From a bacterium (GTDB lineage Bacteria > Patescibacteriota > Patescibacteriia > JAHIZJ01), in contig JAUYLJ010000016.1 of the NCBI GenBank assembly GCA_030699685.1, positions 1 through 58,937 of the forward strand: DNA of 58,937 nucleotides. Direction: 5' to 3'. Under the pieces are notes generated by a model, which searched no databases, had not been told where the DNA came from, and saw only the letters and a list, made by a program, of their open reading frames with translations. Both the position numbers and the translations under genes were made by a program. Positions 45,152 to 53,569 of the stretch are shown here, piece after piece. Position 1 is the stretch's first letter; each line of letters opens with the position of its first letter.

Positions 45152-46578
45152 GAAGATCGCAGTGAAATCACTTCTTTAACGTCGCGGGTGGAGATGCCCT
45201 TGATGGCGTAGAGGACGATGAAGTATATCACCGTGCCCGATATGGCCAGGAAATACCATGACCAGTCGCGAAGCAGCCACAAACCAGCGGCCATGACTGC
45301 CGTCGCCAGCGCCGCCCGCCAAACGATAGTGTACTTTAATCGCAGACTGATTGTCCGATGAATCATGAAGTAGGCTCCAATCATAATCAGAAACTCTGAA
45401 ACAACGGTCATCCAGGCCGCGCCATAATAGGAGTAAGTTGGTATGAATAGATAATACCCAAGCAGAGAGACGGCGGCGGCGGCGGCGTACATCCAGATCA
45501 TCGGCTTTTGTTTGTTGACGGAAACGACGGAATTGCCAAATAGCGCTCCAACGAAAATAATGCCGGTAGCAATGATTAATATACGCAGGACGCCGCCAGA
45601 GGCGGTAAACTCTTCTCCGGCCACCAGGATCATCAGCGGTTCGGCGATAAACTGTGTCCCGACGATCAGCGGCAATGCCAGGATAGCGAGAAAATTGATT
45701 GACCGTTGGATGATCTGACGAAAACGCTCCCTGTCTCCCGTGACATACGCGGCCGTTAATAATGGCATGACCAGTCCCGCGAACATCGCCGGTAGCGTGA
45801 TCAATATTTCCAGCACTTTATAGGTGGCGCCATAGATGCCCACGTCAGCTGCCGGATGATACAGTGACAATATGATGGCATCAGCTTTGAAATAAATAAG
45901 ATTTAGTGCCACCGAAATCCCAATCGGCCAGGCATCGCGAAGCACGGCCAGCCAGACGGGCCAGTTGAACCGCAGACGTATGTCGACGAGCCGTCGCGCG
46001 GAAATAAACACGTAGAGAAAGTTGGCAAAACTTCCGAGTACCACGGCAAACAGCACCGCCATGAGTTGCCACTCAAGCCAAAGTACTACGGCGGTAGCCC
46101 CCAAGAGAACGATTCGTCCGAACACTTCGGCGAGGGCTACTTTTCCCATCCTTAGTTCTTTCTGGAAAAGACCGGTCAAGACCTGATTCAGTGAAATAAA
46201 AAGATAGGAAAGCGTGGTGAGGGCGATGCCGGCTTTGACTATTCCGGGATAGGGAAAGGCCAAAACGACGATCGGCGCGATTCCTAAAAACACTATGGCT
46301 GACAAAATCCGGAGAGTGAAGACGTTGGAAACAAGCGCTTCCATATCGGCGCCGGGTTCCGAAAGCTTTTTGATCAAAATAATATATAAGCCAAGATCCA
46401 GCAGAACAGCGAAGAGCTGGAGAAAAACGATGACAATCGTGTATTGGCCGTAGCCCTCAGCCCCAAGATAGCGGGCCAGCATGGCGACGACAACGATACC
46501 GATAGCGGTGCTGAATAATTTACCGATAATCTGGTAAAGCGTATTGTGGGCGATCTTTCGAGTCAGGGACATGATCAT
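45148..46578 (-). CDS. Polysaccharide flippase (Wzx/MATE-like)
   Basis: 476 aa with about fourteen membrane segments. The start LTRKIAHNTLYQIIGKLFSTAIGIVVVAMLARYLGAEGYGQYTIVIVF is the polysaccharide biosynthesis (Polysacc_synt) signature, and the second half follows the same fold. It would flip lipid-linked oligosaccharide across the membrane. First gene of the four-gene cluster; the start could be at the first or third residue (MIMSLT). Confidence 0.92.
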   Translation of the reverse strand: MIMSLTRKIAHNTLYQIIGKLFSTAIGIVVVAMLARYLGAEGYGQYTIVIVFLQLFAVLLDLGLYIILIKKLSEPGADMEALVSNVFTLRILSAIVFLGIAPIVVLAFPYPGIVKAGIALTTLSYLFISLNQVLTGLFQKELRMGKVALAEVFGRIVLLGATAVVLWLEWQLMAVLFAVVLGSFANFLYVFISARRLVDIRLRFNWPVWLAVLRDAWPIGISVALNLIYFKADAIILSLYHPAADVGIYGATYKVLEILITLPAMFAGLVMPLLTAAYVTGDRERFRQIIQRSINFLAILALPLIVGTQFIAEPLMILVAGEEFTASGGVLRILIIATGIIFVGALFGNSVVSVNKQKPMIWMYAAAAAVSLLGYYLFIPTYSYYGAAWMTVVSEFLIMIGAYFMIHRTISLRLKYTIVWRAALATAVMAAGLWLLRDWSWYFLAISGTVIYFIVLYAIKGISTRDVKEVISLRSS

Positions 46579-46701
46579 GGGTTAATGACGATATCAGAAT
46601 ATCACTAACGGCATAGGTTGAGCAATAATCCAGTAGCCCATGCAAGCGCGAGGACATGAACAATTTTAGTGTTCAAGGTCGTTTTGGGAGTAGGGTATAG
46701 A

Positions 46702-46730
46702 TTGACCGGGAGTGAAAAATATGATACAAT
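46702..46730 (+). promoter_or_regulatory. Promoter of the SpoIID-family gene
   Basis: TTGACC (46702-46707) and TACAAT (46725-46730), 17 bp apart. Transcription from here would begin about 46737, which argues for a start codon downstream of that point. Confidence 0.65.
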
Positions 46731-46809
46731 GAAGGTGTCGGTTGGAATCGGTGTCGCGGCAAACTACCGCCACCGATCCACAAAACAAAAACAAAATTCA
46801 AGCACGAAG

Positions 46810-48861
46810 GTGAAAAAACAAAAACAAAACCGCATTTGGGATATTTGCTATTCCCGAGGCGTGGTCGGACATTCAGACGGGCCGTATTATTCCCGTCACC
46901 AATCAGGCGTCACCGTGACGGAAAAAGCGTTGCGGGTTTTCGGGTTCATGATTGCGGCGTTTCTGTCGGCACAGATTCTCAACGGTGCGCAGAATTATCT
47001 GCTGCAGGATCGAGGCGTGCTGGCCTATTTTGAATCCAACATTGTTCGAGAACGCATCAGTCTGGGCTATGTGGGCAGCTATTTTCCGCCAAACCCCGAT
47101 GGCCAGATTGGTGAATATCCCGAAACGGCGGAAGGAGACGATGCTTCGACCGTATTGTCCGCCAATACTCATCGTGCCCGAATAGCCGCGGCGGCTGAAG
47201 GCCTGGCGGCCAGCGTAACCGTGCCTGATTATCGTGCAGAGCTGGTCAGTCAGAATTACAAAACGATAAATATCGCGCCAGGCCGAGCTTTCACATTTGA
47301 AGCTCGTTTTCGTAATACCGGCCGGGCGGATTGGACGAAGCAGGGCCCTCATTATATCGGCGTCAATGTGACTGATCCCGCGGGACGTCACTCGCCTTTT
47401 TGGCATCCGTTTTGGAGCGAATATTACTATCGGTCCGGCAGACTGGTCGAAACCAAAGTAGCTCCGGGCGAGGTGGGCACTTTCCGTTTTGCCCTCCAAG
47501 CGCCGGCAAAAGAAGGCAGCTATCGTGAAAGTTTTCACCTAGTCGCGGAGCATCTGACTTGGATCAGCGGCGGGAAAATGTCTCTAGAAATCCAGGTTTT
47601 GCCTCGTTACCAGGCTGAGATCATCAGCCAAACGGACTCCCTGACAGTAAGCCCGGGGGCAGTGGCGAAAGTGACCGTTGAGGCTCGCAATACGGGTGCT
47701 GAAGCGTGGAGTAATAGCGGTGAGAATTTTATCGCCTTAAACGTAACGGCGCCGACTGGCCGCCACTCAAAATTTCAGCATGCCAGCTGGGATGAATATT
47801 ACTATCGCCCTACCCGGCTCGAGACCAGCCGCGTTTCCTCCGGCCAGACGGGAGCGTTTGAGTTCACTATCCAGGCCCCGCTGCAATCTGGCAGCTATAC
47901 TGAGAGTTTTGGCATCGTGGCTGAAAACGCCGCCTGGCTTCCTGGCGGAAACGTAACCATTCCAATCACCGTTACGCAGACAGACGCCAGTGTCCGTGCC
48001 GGCGAACCGAGCGTTCGGGTGGGTTTGTATCAGGCTGAAAGCCAGGTTCAACTGACCGGTTTGGACAATTTTCGACTTATTGACGGCGGAGGTGAAATCG
48101 TGGCTGAGTATGCTTCGGGGGTTCCAGTCACGATTTCGTTTTCCGCAACCTCGTTTGAGGTTAACGCTGATGGCGTGCGGCAGAGCTTGACCGGGCCGAT
48201 CCGGTTCGAAGCGATCGACGACGCGACGGTGTTTGAACTTTTGAATTATGAAAACCGTCCAGAGTGGAATCTGGCGCTGAACGATAATATGTTTCGCGGC
48301 GTTATCGAGATTCGCCAGGTTGACGATTCGGATCAGGTCTGGGTGATCAATGAGCTGCCGCTGGAACAATATTTGTTGGGGGTGGCAGAATCGTCCAATG
48401 AAAATCCAACCGAATTTCTGAAAGCGCTCGCCGTGGCGGAACGAAGCTATGTTTTGTACCACCTGGCCAATGGCGGGAAACATCAGGACGAGGGCTTCAC
48501 CGTGGACGCGAAGTACGATCAAGTGTATCGCGGATACAACTTCGAGCTTCGAGCTCCCGCGGTGGGGAAAAATGTATTAACCACGGCGGGGCAAGCGGTA
48601 GCGTATGAGGATGAGGTGGTGGTTACACCATATTTTTCCCATTCCGATGGCCGAACCCGATCCTGGGAAGAGGTATGGTCAGGCGGTCCTTATCCGTGGC
48701 TCGAAACCGTGGCCGATCCGGCCAGTGCCGGCAAGCAGATGAGCGGCCATGGCGTCGGGATGAGCGCGCTCGGCGCAAGAAGCATGGCTGAAGACGGAGC
48801 TTTATACGAAGACATTCTCGCGTATTATTATTCGGGAACCGTTTTGTTGGCCGTCTATTAA
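46810..48861 (+). CDS. SpoIID/LytB domain protein with NBR1-like Ig repeats
   Basis: 683 aa from the GTG at 46810; earlier in-frame ATGs at 46669 and 46729 lie in or before the promoter. A membrane segment (VFGFMIAAFLSAQILNGAQNYLL) is followed by two NBR1-like Ig domains, both with RNTGxxxWxxxG, a GRHSxFxHxxWxEYYYRxxRL block and GxYxESFxxVAE. The C-terminal part is SpoIID/LytB: VINELPLEQYLLGVAESSNENPTEFLKALAVAERSYVLYHL ... FSHSDGRTRSWEEVW ... GHGVGMSALGARSMAEDG. SpoIID cuts denuded glycan strands in spore formers; here it probably takes part in wall remodelling with the amidase. Confidence 0.88.
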   Translation: MKKQKQNRIWDICYSRGVVGHSDGPYYSRHQSGVTVTEKALRVFGFMIAAFLSAQILNGAQNYLLQDRGVLAYFESNIVRERISLGYVGSYFPPNPDGQIGEYPETAEGDDASTVLSANTHRARIAAAAEGLAASVTVPDYRAELVSQNYKTINIAPGRAFTFEARFRNTGRADWTKQGPHYIGVNVTDPAGRHSPFWHPFWSEYYYRSGRLVETKVAPGEVGTFRFALQAPAKEGSYRESFHLVAEHLTWISGGKMSLEIQVLPRYQAEIISQTDSLTVSPGAVAKVTVEARNTGAEAWSNSGENFIALNVTAPTGRHSKFQHASWDEYYYRPTRLETSRVSSGQTGAFEFTIQAPLQSGSYTESFGIVAENAAWLPGGNVTIPITVTQTDASVRAGEPSVRVGLYQAESQVQLTGLDNFRLIDGGGEIVAEYASGVPVTISFSATSFEVNADGVRQSLTGPIRFEAIDDATVFELLNYENRPEWNLALNDNMFRGVIEIRQVDDSDQVWVINELPLEQYLLGVAESSNENPTEFLKALAVAERSYVLYHLANGGKHQDEGFTVDAKYDQVYRGYNFELRAPAVGKNVLTTAGQAVAYEDEVVVTPYFSHSDGRTRSWEEVWSGGPYPWLETVADPASAGKQMSGHGVGMSALGARSMAEDGALYEDILAYYYSGTVLLAVY

Positions 48862-48884
48862 ATCGGTTCCAGGGGGGAAAACGA

Positions 48885-49181
48885 ATGCTTTCGTTACTAA
48901 TAAAAAAAGATTACGAAAAAAATGAGTGGCGGCATTTTCTTATGCAGCAAGGATTTTTTCAGGATGAACTCAGTATTCCTCGGCCGGGGTCGAGAGAATT
49001 GCAAAATCTGTTGTCCTGTGCCAGAAACTATGTCAGTCAGAAAGAAATGTCCCGCAACCCTCTAGTCTATCTGGAGGCAATCAGTTATTGCGTTCTGCGA
49101 AAATCGTACGATGCTTTAGAAGCGTCACAACAACGGGCGGTTGCAAGTTTCGCGGAGCACATTGGGCATAGATCCGCATAA
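48885..49181 (+). CDS. Hypothetical 98-aa cytosolic protein
   Basis: 98 aa, probably mostly helical, with two cysteines (NLLSCARNYV, ISYCVLRKSYD). No family recognised and no signal or membrane segment. It begins 23 bp after the SpoIID gene behind a GGGGGGAAA run that can serve as Shine-Dalgarno site, so cotranscription is likely. The C-terminal region overlaps the upstream part of the next frame. Confidence 0.55.
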   Translation: MLSLLIKKDYEKNEWRHFLMQQGFFQDELSIPRPGSRELQNLLSCARNYVSQKEMSRNPLVYLEAISYCVLRKSYDALEASQQRAVASFAEHIGHRSA

Positions 49182-49197
49182 ATCAATACTAATCAAA

Positions 49198-50082
49198 ATG
49201 AATAAATCAATAAATAGCATACTTGCGATTATCGTGCTCGCCATCCCGGCGGCGTTGATTGTCATATACGGATTTTACAAAGACAACTCTTATGACCTGC
49301 AGCCGAATTATATCAGCAGGAATTCTTCCTCAGAAGTACGGGCATCGTTTTCAGACCTTCAATCAGTTTGTGACATTTTGACATCAAAACGATGGACGTA
49401 CACCAGGCAGAATTCATCTTTACTGGCTAATGAAATAGCCTCGTGGAGCTTTGACGCTGAAGGCGGGGTGGAGTATAGATTCTTTTCCGACTACGAAGAT
49501 ACTGACGTGGGCAGATGGTATCCTCTGCGAATTGTAACCAACCTGGAAGCCGAGGTGCTCCTGCTGATGGATCCGATCGACGCGGTACAGGCTACCGGGG
49601 TCTATTCCGTGAAGCTGGATGAGAACGGGCTGAACATTGATGGCGCTCCTTTTCTTGGCGATGAGCGTTCGATTGTCGATATGGAGGGCTGTGATTTTTT
49701 CCGGAGTCAAACGTCGGAAGACGATTATGCCGCTTACGAAGCGCTGACCTCGCAGGAATGGGGCAATGATGAATTTACCTTTGCGTTTTCTGACCAAGCT
49801 ACCTATGTTCAAGATCAGTCCAACGCGAATTTCGAAGGGAAATGGAATATCACCGAAGTGAAGGAAGGTGAGGGCACGCTCACGCTTGACGGTTGGTTTG
49901 AATTCGATAGAAATGGCAATGCGATTGACCAAGTGGACAGGAGAAACGGTTGGGCGCGATATCGTTTCAACCTCTCGGAAACCAGTCTTAGCCTGGAACT
50001 TATTGAGTATAAAGATAATTTAGTTGACACGCTCCCGCTGGTGGATCAGCTTGGTGAGGCTATCGTTTTAACTCCTCAATAA
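49198..50082 (+). CDS. Membrane-anchored extracytoplasmic protein with two repeated domains
   Basis: 294 aa from MNKSINSILAIIVLAIPAALIVIYGFY, a signal anchor. The outside part seems to hold two copies of a small beta-barrel-like unit: LTSKRWTYTRQNSSLLANEIASWSFDAEGGVEYRFFSDY ... VGRWYPLRIVT, and LTSQEWGNDEFTFAFSDQATYVQ ... FEGKWNITEVKEGEGTLTLDG. The pattern (a W in the first strand, then G-x-W) resembles lipocalin or META-like folds, but I cannot assign one. It starts 16 bp after the 98-aa gene. No Shine-Dalgarno site. Confidence 0.65.
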   Translation: MNKSINSILAIIVLAIPAALIVIYGFYKDNSYDLQPNYISRNSSSEVRASFSDLQSVCDILTSKRWTYTRQNSSLLANEIASWSFDAEGGVEYRFFSDYEDTDVGRWYPLRIVTNLEAEVLLLMDPIDAVQATGVYSVKLDENGLNIDGAPFLGDERSIVDMEGCDFFRSQTSEDDYAAYEALTSQEWGNDEFTFAFSDQATYVQDQSNANFEGKWNITEVKEGEGTLTLDGWFEFDRNGNAIDQVDRRNGWARYRFNLSETSLSLELIEYKDNLVDTLPLVDQLGEAIVLTPQ

Positions 50083-50250
50083 AGAGCTAGTTGTTGCATG
50101 GATATTGCTCAATGGGGAACCCTTTTGTTTTTCTCATTTCGAGTTGTGTTACTATAGCTTGGCAAGATCCTCTGTACCCAAGGGTCGTAGGAGAGGGAAG
50201 AACGCTTCTTTATCAAAGGGGTATGCCAACGATCTCTCTTTTACTTTTTT

Positions 50251-50280
50251 AAAAACAAAAACCGGACTCAGGGTCCGGGG
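50251..50280 (-). terminator. Terminator of the antiporter gene
   Basis: Minus-strand stem CCGGACCCTGAGTCCGG followed by TTTTTGTTTTT, 10 bp past the stop codon. The spacer 50083-50250 has no recognised feature. Confidence 0.85.
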
Positions 50281-50289
50281 AAAGAATGT

Positions 50290-51720
50290 TCAAACGAAGG
50301 TGGTTGCTTCTTCAGTCTCGGTTGCCTTCGGCGGGCTGAAGTGAGAATCAGCCTTTTGAGGTTTCTGGCGAAGAAGAAAGGTCAGCACCAAGGGCGGAAT
50401 CAGCGTAGTCAGTACCACCATGATGATGACTACTGAGAAGACCGTATCCGGCACCACTCCCAATGCCTGCCCGATAGTGATAAAGATCAGACCCACTTCT
50501 CCGCGCGGTACCATGCCCCAGCCTACCACCAGCCTGTTGCCCTTTCCCGCAGCCAGGCCAGCCACTAGCTTACCGATGAAAGCGGCTAGGGTGATGCCAA
50601 GCGCCATGAGCATGACCGCAGGATCGGCAAAGGTAGTCAGCTCCACCCCCATCGAAGTCCGTACGAAGAAAACCGGAACAAAGACATAGGCCAGGGGTTG
50701 AATCAGATCCTCAACATGCGAGTGATTGGCTTGATGGACCAGGGTGGCAAGCGACGTCCGTTGCTCTCTGCTCATTCCTTGAGTGGCGCTTTCGATGTCG
50801 CGACAGATCTTTGGAGAATCGAAGCTCCTGAAGTCGACGGGATCCAGGACAAGCCCAGCCGCGAAGGCTCCGACGATCGGTGCCAGACCGGCCACGCCCG
50901 CCACGTAAGAGGTGATCAGCCCGAAGCTTAGGGCGAAACAGAGCTTCATGCCGGGTCCAGTGTCAAGACGCGAGAAGAAGCGACTGATGTGGCCCGCGAA
51001 GAGCATTCCGAAAAGGATTGCTCCGGCCAGGAAGAGAAAGGCTTTGAAGAAGATGACACCTACGACCAACAAGCTGACTGATCCGGCCGTAACGATTGAT
51101 CTGACCACGGTGAGAAACAACAAACCGAATACGTCGTCAATCACCGCCGCCCCAGATACCAACTTGGCCGCGATCGATGATATTTGACCCAGATCTTCAA
51201 AGACGCGAGCGGTAATGCCGACGGAAGTGGCCGTCAATGTCGCGCCCAGGAACAGGTAGGTGTGAGCTTCGTATCCCGGCATGACCAGCGGGCCAACGAC
51301 TTTCCAACCCAGAACAAAGGGGACAATGACACCGATGATGGCGATCATAAGCGCCCGAAGGCCCACTGCCCGCATCTCCCGCAAGTTGGACTCCAGGCCT
51401 ATCTTGAAAAGCAGGAGCATTACCCCGAATTCCGACAGGAACCCGATAACCGCGTCGGTTTTCATGGGCTCCAGATAGTGGAACCCGATCAGGCCAAGGT
51501 TGCCCAGAAGTATTCCGACGAAGAGTTCGCCCAGAACTTCCGGTTGACGAAAGCGCTTGACGGCCGCTCCCGCAATCTTGGCTGACAGGATAATCAGCGC
51601 CAGCCAAAGCAGGGTAATTGCGGAGTGAGAGCCTATTTCCCCGTCCGAGGCTTGGGCGGGGGTATGGACGCCACATAGAAGAATAGCGGTGATAGAGAGC
51701 CAGAATTTCAGCCTGATCAT
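50290..51720 (-). CDS. Cation:proton antiporter (CPA2/Kef type)
   Basis: 476 aa from MIRLKFWLSITAILLCGVHTPAQA, an N-terminal signal-like segment, after an AAAGGA site; a longer upstream frame crosses the promoter and is not used. About twelve membrane segments follow, with FRQPEVLGELFVGILLGNLGL, GFLSEFGVMLLLFKIGLESNLREM, TLTATSVGITARVFEDLG and GAAVIDDVFGLL, in which the two Asp form the ion site. It exchanges Na+ or K+ for protons. There is no C-terminal TrkA-N domain. Codon use is GC-rich relative to the neighbouring SpoIID-side genes. Confidence 0.88.
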   Translation of the reverse strand: MIRLKFWLSITAILLCGVHTPAQASDGEIGSHSAITLLWLALIILSAKIAGAAVKRFRQPEVLGELFVGILLGNLGLIGFHYLEPMKTDAVIGFLSEFGVMLLLFKIGLESNLREMRAVGLRALMIAIIGVIVPFVLGWKVVGPLVMPGYEAHTYLFLGATLTATSVGITARVFEDLGQISSIAAKLVSGAAVIDDVFGLLFLTVVRSIVTAGSVSLLVVGVIFFKAFLFLAGAILFGMLFAGHISRFFSRLDTGPGMKLCFALSFGLITSYVAGVAGLAPIVGAFAAGLVLDPVDFRSFDSPKICRDIESATQGMSREQRTSLATLVHQANHSHVEDLIQPLAYVFVPVFFVRTSMGVELTTFADPAVMLMALGITLAAFIGKLVAGLAAGKGNRLVVGWGMVPRGEVGLIFITIGQALGVVPDTVFSVVIIMVVLTTLIPPLVLTFLLRQKPQKADSHFSPPKATETEEATTFV

Positions 51721-51779
51721 AGATTCCTTTCCAGGGGCTGTACCGAAAGTGAAAGAACATGCAGCTAACTTCCAGCGAT

Positions 51780-51807
51780 AGTATACAGAATTTAGCCTAC
51801 TAGGCAA
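51780..51807 (-). promoter_or_regulatory. Promoter of the antiporter gene
   Basis: TTGCCT (51802-51807) and TATACT (51780-51785) on the minus strand, 16 bp apart. Confidence 0.55.
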
Positions 51808-51959
51808 GCCTGGCAAAATCCGGATCAGTGGATAACCGGATAAAAAAGAACCCCGGGCGGTATTTTAATGGAGATAAATGGCTTTGTGGTCAAAGTAGAT
51901 GTCAGACGAAATGCTACTCCCGTATACAAACACGACTAGATGCATGATAACGGTTGTTT

Positions 51960-52003
51960 TTATGCAACGAACATCGCGTCGCCAAAAGAAGCGGTCAGTA
52001 TCA
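51960..52003 (-). pseudogene. Displaced remnant of a queA 3' end
   Basis: The minus strand here reads, with one frameshift, DRFF-FGDAMFVA-stop, the C-terminus expected of QueA. The intact queA 0.5 kb upstream ends YRFYSFGDAMLIT. The two copies share the exact 18-mer catcgcgtcgccaaaaga (51972-51989 and 52477-52494) and have their TAA stop at the same place. Only the last dozen or so codons survive. A 116-aa gene lies between the two tails. Confidence 0.6.
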
Positions 52004-52007
52004 TTGA

Positions 52008-52040
52008 AAAACAAAAAGGCCCTCGAATTAGCGAGCGGCC
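52008..52040 (-). terminator. Terminator overlapping the end of the 116-aa gene
   Basis: Minus-strand stem GGCCGCTCG / CGAGGGCC followed by TTTTTGTTTTT. The stop codon lies inside the hairpin. Confidence 0.8.
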
Positions 52041-52378
52041 AGTCTTTCTACTTCTGTGCGTGAGCTGGACTCAGTGACTCCGAGACGACGCATAAGCTTC
52101 GCCTGCTCTTGTCTTTTCGTCTCGGTACACTCCGTGCAGCACTGTTTTCTAACAACGAGTGCCTGGGCGAGGCGCAGTACCACTCGAGAAGCGGTAACCG
52201 AACCAAGCGAAAAAGATCTTCCTTCTCCAGAAATTCTTCGGACGATCAGTTCGTGTTCGGCGACTGGGTTTTCTCCCTTCTGCTTACAGTAGTAGCACCT
52301 GGATCGAGACGGTCGTTCGTACACCTCAGCGCTGACTGAGAAGTTCCAACCTAAGTAAATGAGCTGGTATCTGTGCAC
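52028..52378 (-). CDS. Hypothetical protein with paired CxxC motifs
   Basis: 116 aa from a GTG start behind a perfect GAGGAGG site. One CYYC pair (residues 28-31) and a later QCCTEC pair (about 79-84) could hold one zinc ion. Between them is EHELIVRRISGEGRSFSLGSVTASRVVLRLAQALVVRK. No family is recognised. It is a single-gene unit, with its own terminator, lying exactly between the intact queA end and the displaced queA tail. Confidence 0.6.
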   Translation of the reverse strand: MHRYQLIYLGWNFSVSAEVYERPSRSRCYYCKQKGENPVAEHELIVRRISGEGRSFSLGSVTASRVVLRLAQALVVRKQCCTECTETKRQEQAKLMRRLGVTESSSRTEVERLAAR

Positions 52379-52464
52379 GTTTCCTCCTCATTCAGTCTAT
52401 TCTGAAACGCTTATCCAGAACCCGACACAATAACCAACATTCTATCACATGTCAAGTGTCGTGT

Positions 52465-53490
52465 TTATGTAATCAGCATCGCGTCGCCAAAAGAGTAGAA
52501 ACGATAGTGTTTTTTAATTGCTGTTTCGTAGGCTTTGAGGACTTTCGTCCGTCCAGCAAAGGCGGACACGAGTATGAACAAAGTTGATTTTGGCAAATGA
52601 AAGTTGGTGATCATGGCGTCAGTCATTTTGAATTTGTAGCCGGGTATGATGAAGATATTAGTTGACTGGCTGATTTGTTGATTCGTTAATTGGCGAGGCA
52701 GGCTTTCGAGCGTGCGAACGGTGGTGGTGCCGACAGCGATGATGCGCCGCCCCTCTCTTTTAGCTTTGACCAGCCGTTGATAAACCGCCTTTGACATCTC
52801 TAGATGTTCAGGATGCATTCGGTGACGTTCGATGGTCGTTTCTTTGACCGGCTGGAAGGTTCCGTAGCCGACGTGCAGCGTGACATATTCGATCTGGACG
52901 CCCAGCGTTCGTATGCGGTTCATGAGTCGATTCGTGAAATGAAAACCGGCAGTTGGCGCGGCCACTGATCCGGATTTTTTTGCGAACACTGTTTGATATT
53001 CTTTGAGATTGGAAAGGCGTTTAACGTACGGGGGCGTAGGAGCGGTACCGAGCCGATGGATAGCGGCTCGGAGTTTCGCGCCGGACCGGTTGAAACGAAT
53101 ATGCCAAGTGCCGTTGGTGAGGTGTTTGATAACAACTCCTTTCAGACCGCCAAACCTTTGTTTTTCCATGCTGATTTCAAGACCGACCCGCCGCCCTTTC
53201 CCGCCCAAGAGGCACTCCCAGGTATTCGCGCTGACAGGCTTGAGCAAAAACACTTCTATTTTTCCTCCACTTTCTTTTCGGGCATTGAGACGGGCCGGAA
53301 AGACTTTTGTATTATTCAAAACGAGTACGTCGCCTGATTTGAGATATTCAGTAATTTCAAAAAAATGCCGGTGACTGATCGCTCCGGTTTTTCGGTTGAG
53401 CACCAAAAGACGTGATTGATCGCGCGGCCGGACCGGTTTCTGGGCGATTCGATCAGGAGGAAGGTGAAAATCAAAAAGTGACAGTTTCAT
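52465..53490 (-). CDS. queA: tRNA preQ1 ribosyltransferase-isomerase QueA
   Basis: 341 aa. MKLSLFDFHLPPDRIAQKPVRPRDQSRLLVLNRKTGAISH, AAPTAGFHFT, VEYVTLHVGYGTFQPVKE and FKMTDAMITNFHLPKSTLFILVSAFAG are QueA signatures. The enzyme moves the ribosyl part of SAM to preQ1 in tRNA to make epoxyqueuosine. The linker after VGTTTVRTLES is unusual, RQLTNQQISQSTN, and is encoded by DNA (52658-52694) resembling the AT-rich words of the spacer at 28051-28088. A displaced copy of its 3' end lies at 51960-52003. No other queuosine gene is in the window. Confidence 0.95.
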   Translation of the reverse strand: MKLSLFDFHLPPDRIAQKPVRPRDQSRLLVLNRKTGAISHRHFFEITEYLKSGDVLVLNNTKVFPARLNARKESGGKIEVFLLKPVSANTWECLLGGKGRRVGLEISMEKQRFGGLKGVVIKHLTNGTWHIRFNRSGAKLRAAIHRLGTAPTPPYVKRLSNLKEYQTVFAKKSGSVAAPTAGFHFTNRLMNRIRTLGVQIEYVTLHVGYGTFQPVKETTIERHRMHPEHLEMSKAVYQRLVKAKREGRRIIAVGTTTVRTLESLPRQLTNQQISQSTNIFIIPGYKFKMTDAMITNFHLPKSTLFILVSAFAGRTKVLKAYETAIKKHYRFYSFGDAMLIT

Positions 53491-53520
53491 GAAAGTCAGG
53501 ATACAATGCCTTTACTGAAA

Positions 53521-53550
53521 ACAAAAGGCCCACTCAGCGTTGAGTAGGCA
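53521..53550 (-). terminator. Terminator of the 277-aa lipoprotein gene
   Basis: Minus-strand stem GCCTACTCA / TGAGTGGGC followed by CTTTTGTTTTC. Confidence 0.8.
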
Positions 53551-53569
53551 ATTTTCCGGCTTGTTTCTA

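Noticed and set aside
50105-50344. Plus-strand ORF before the antiporter
   Set aside because: It overlaps the antiporter's terminator and coding end and has no protein-like character.
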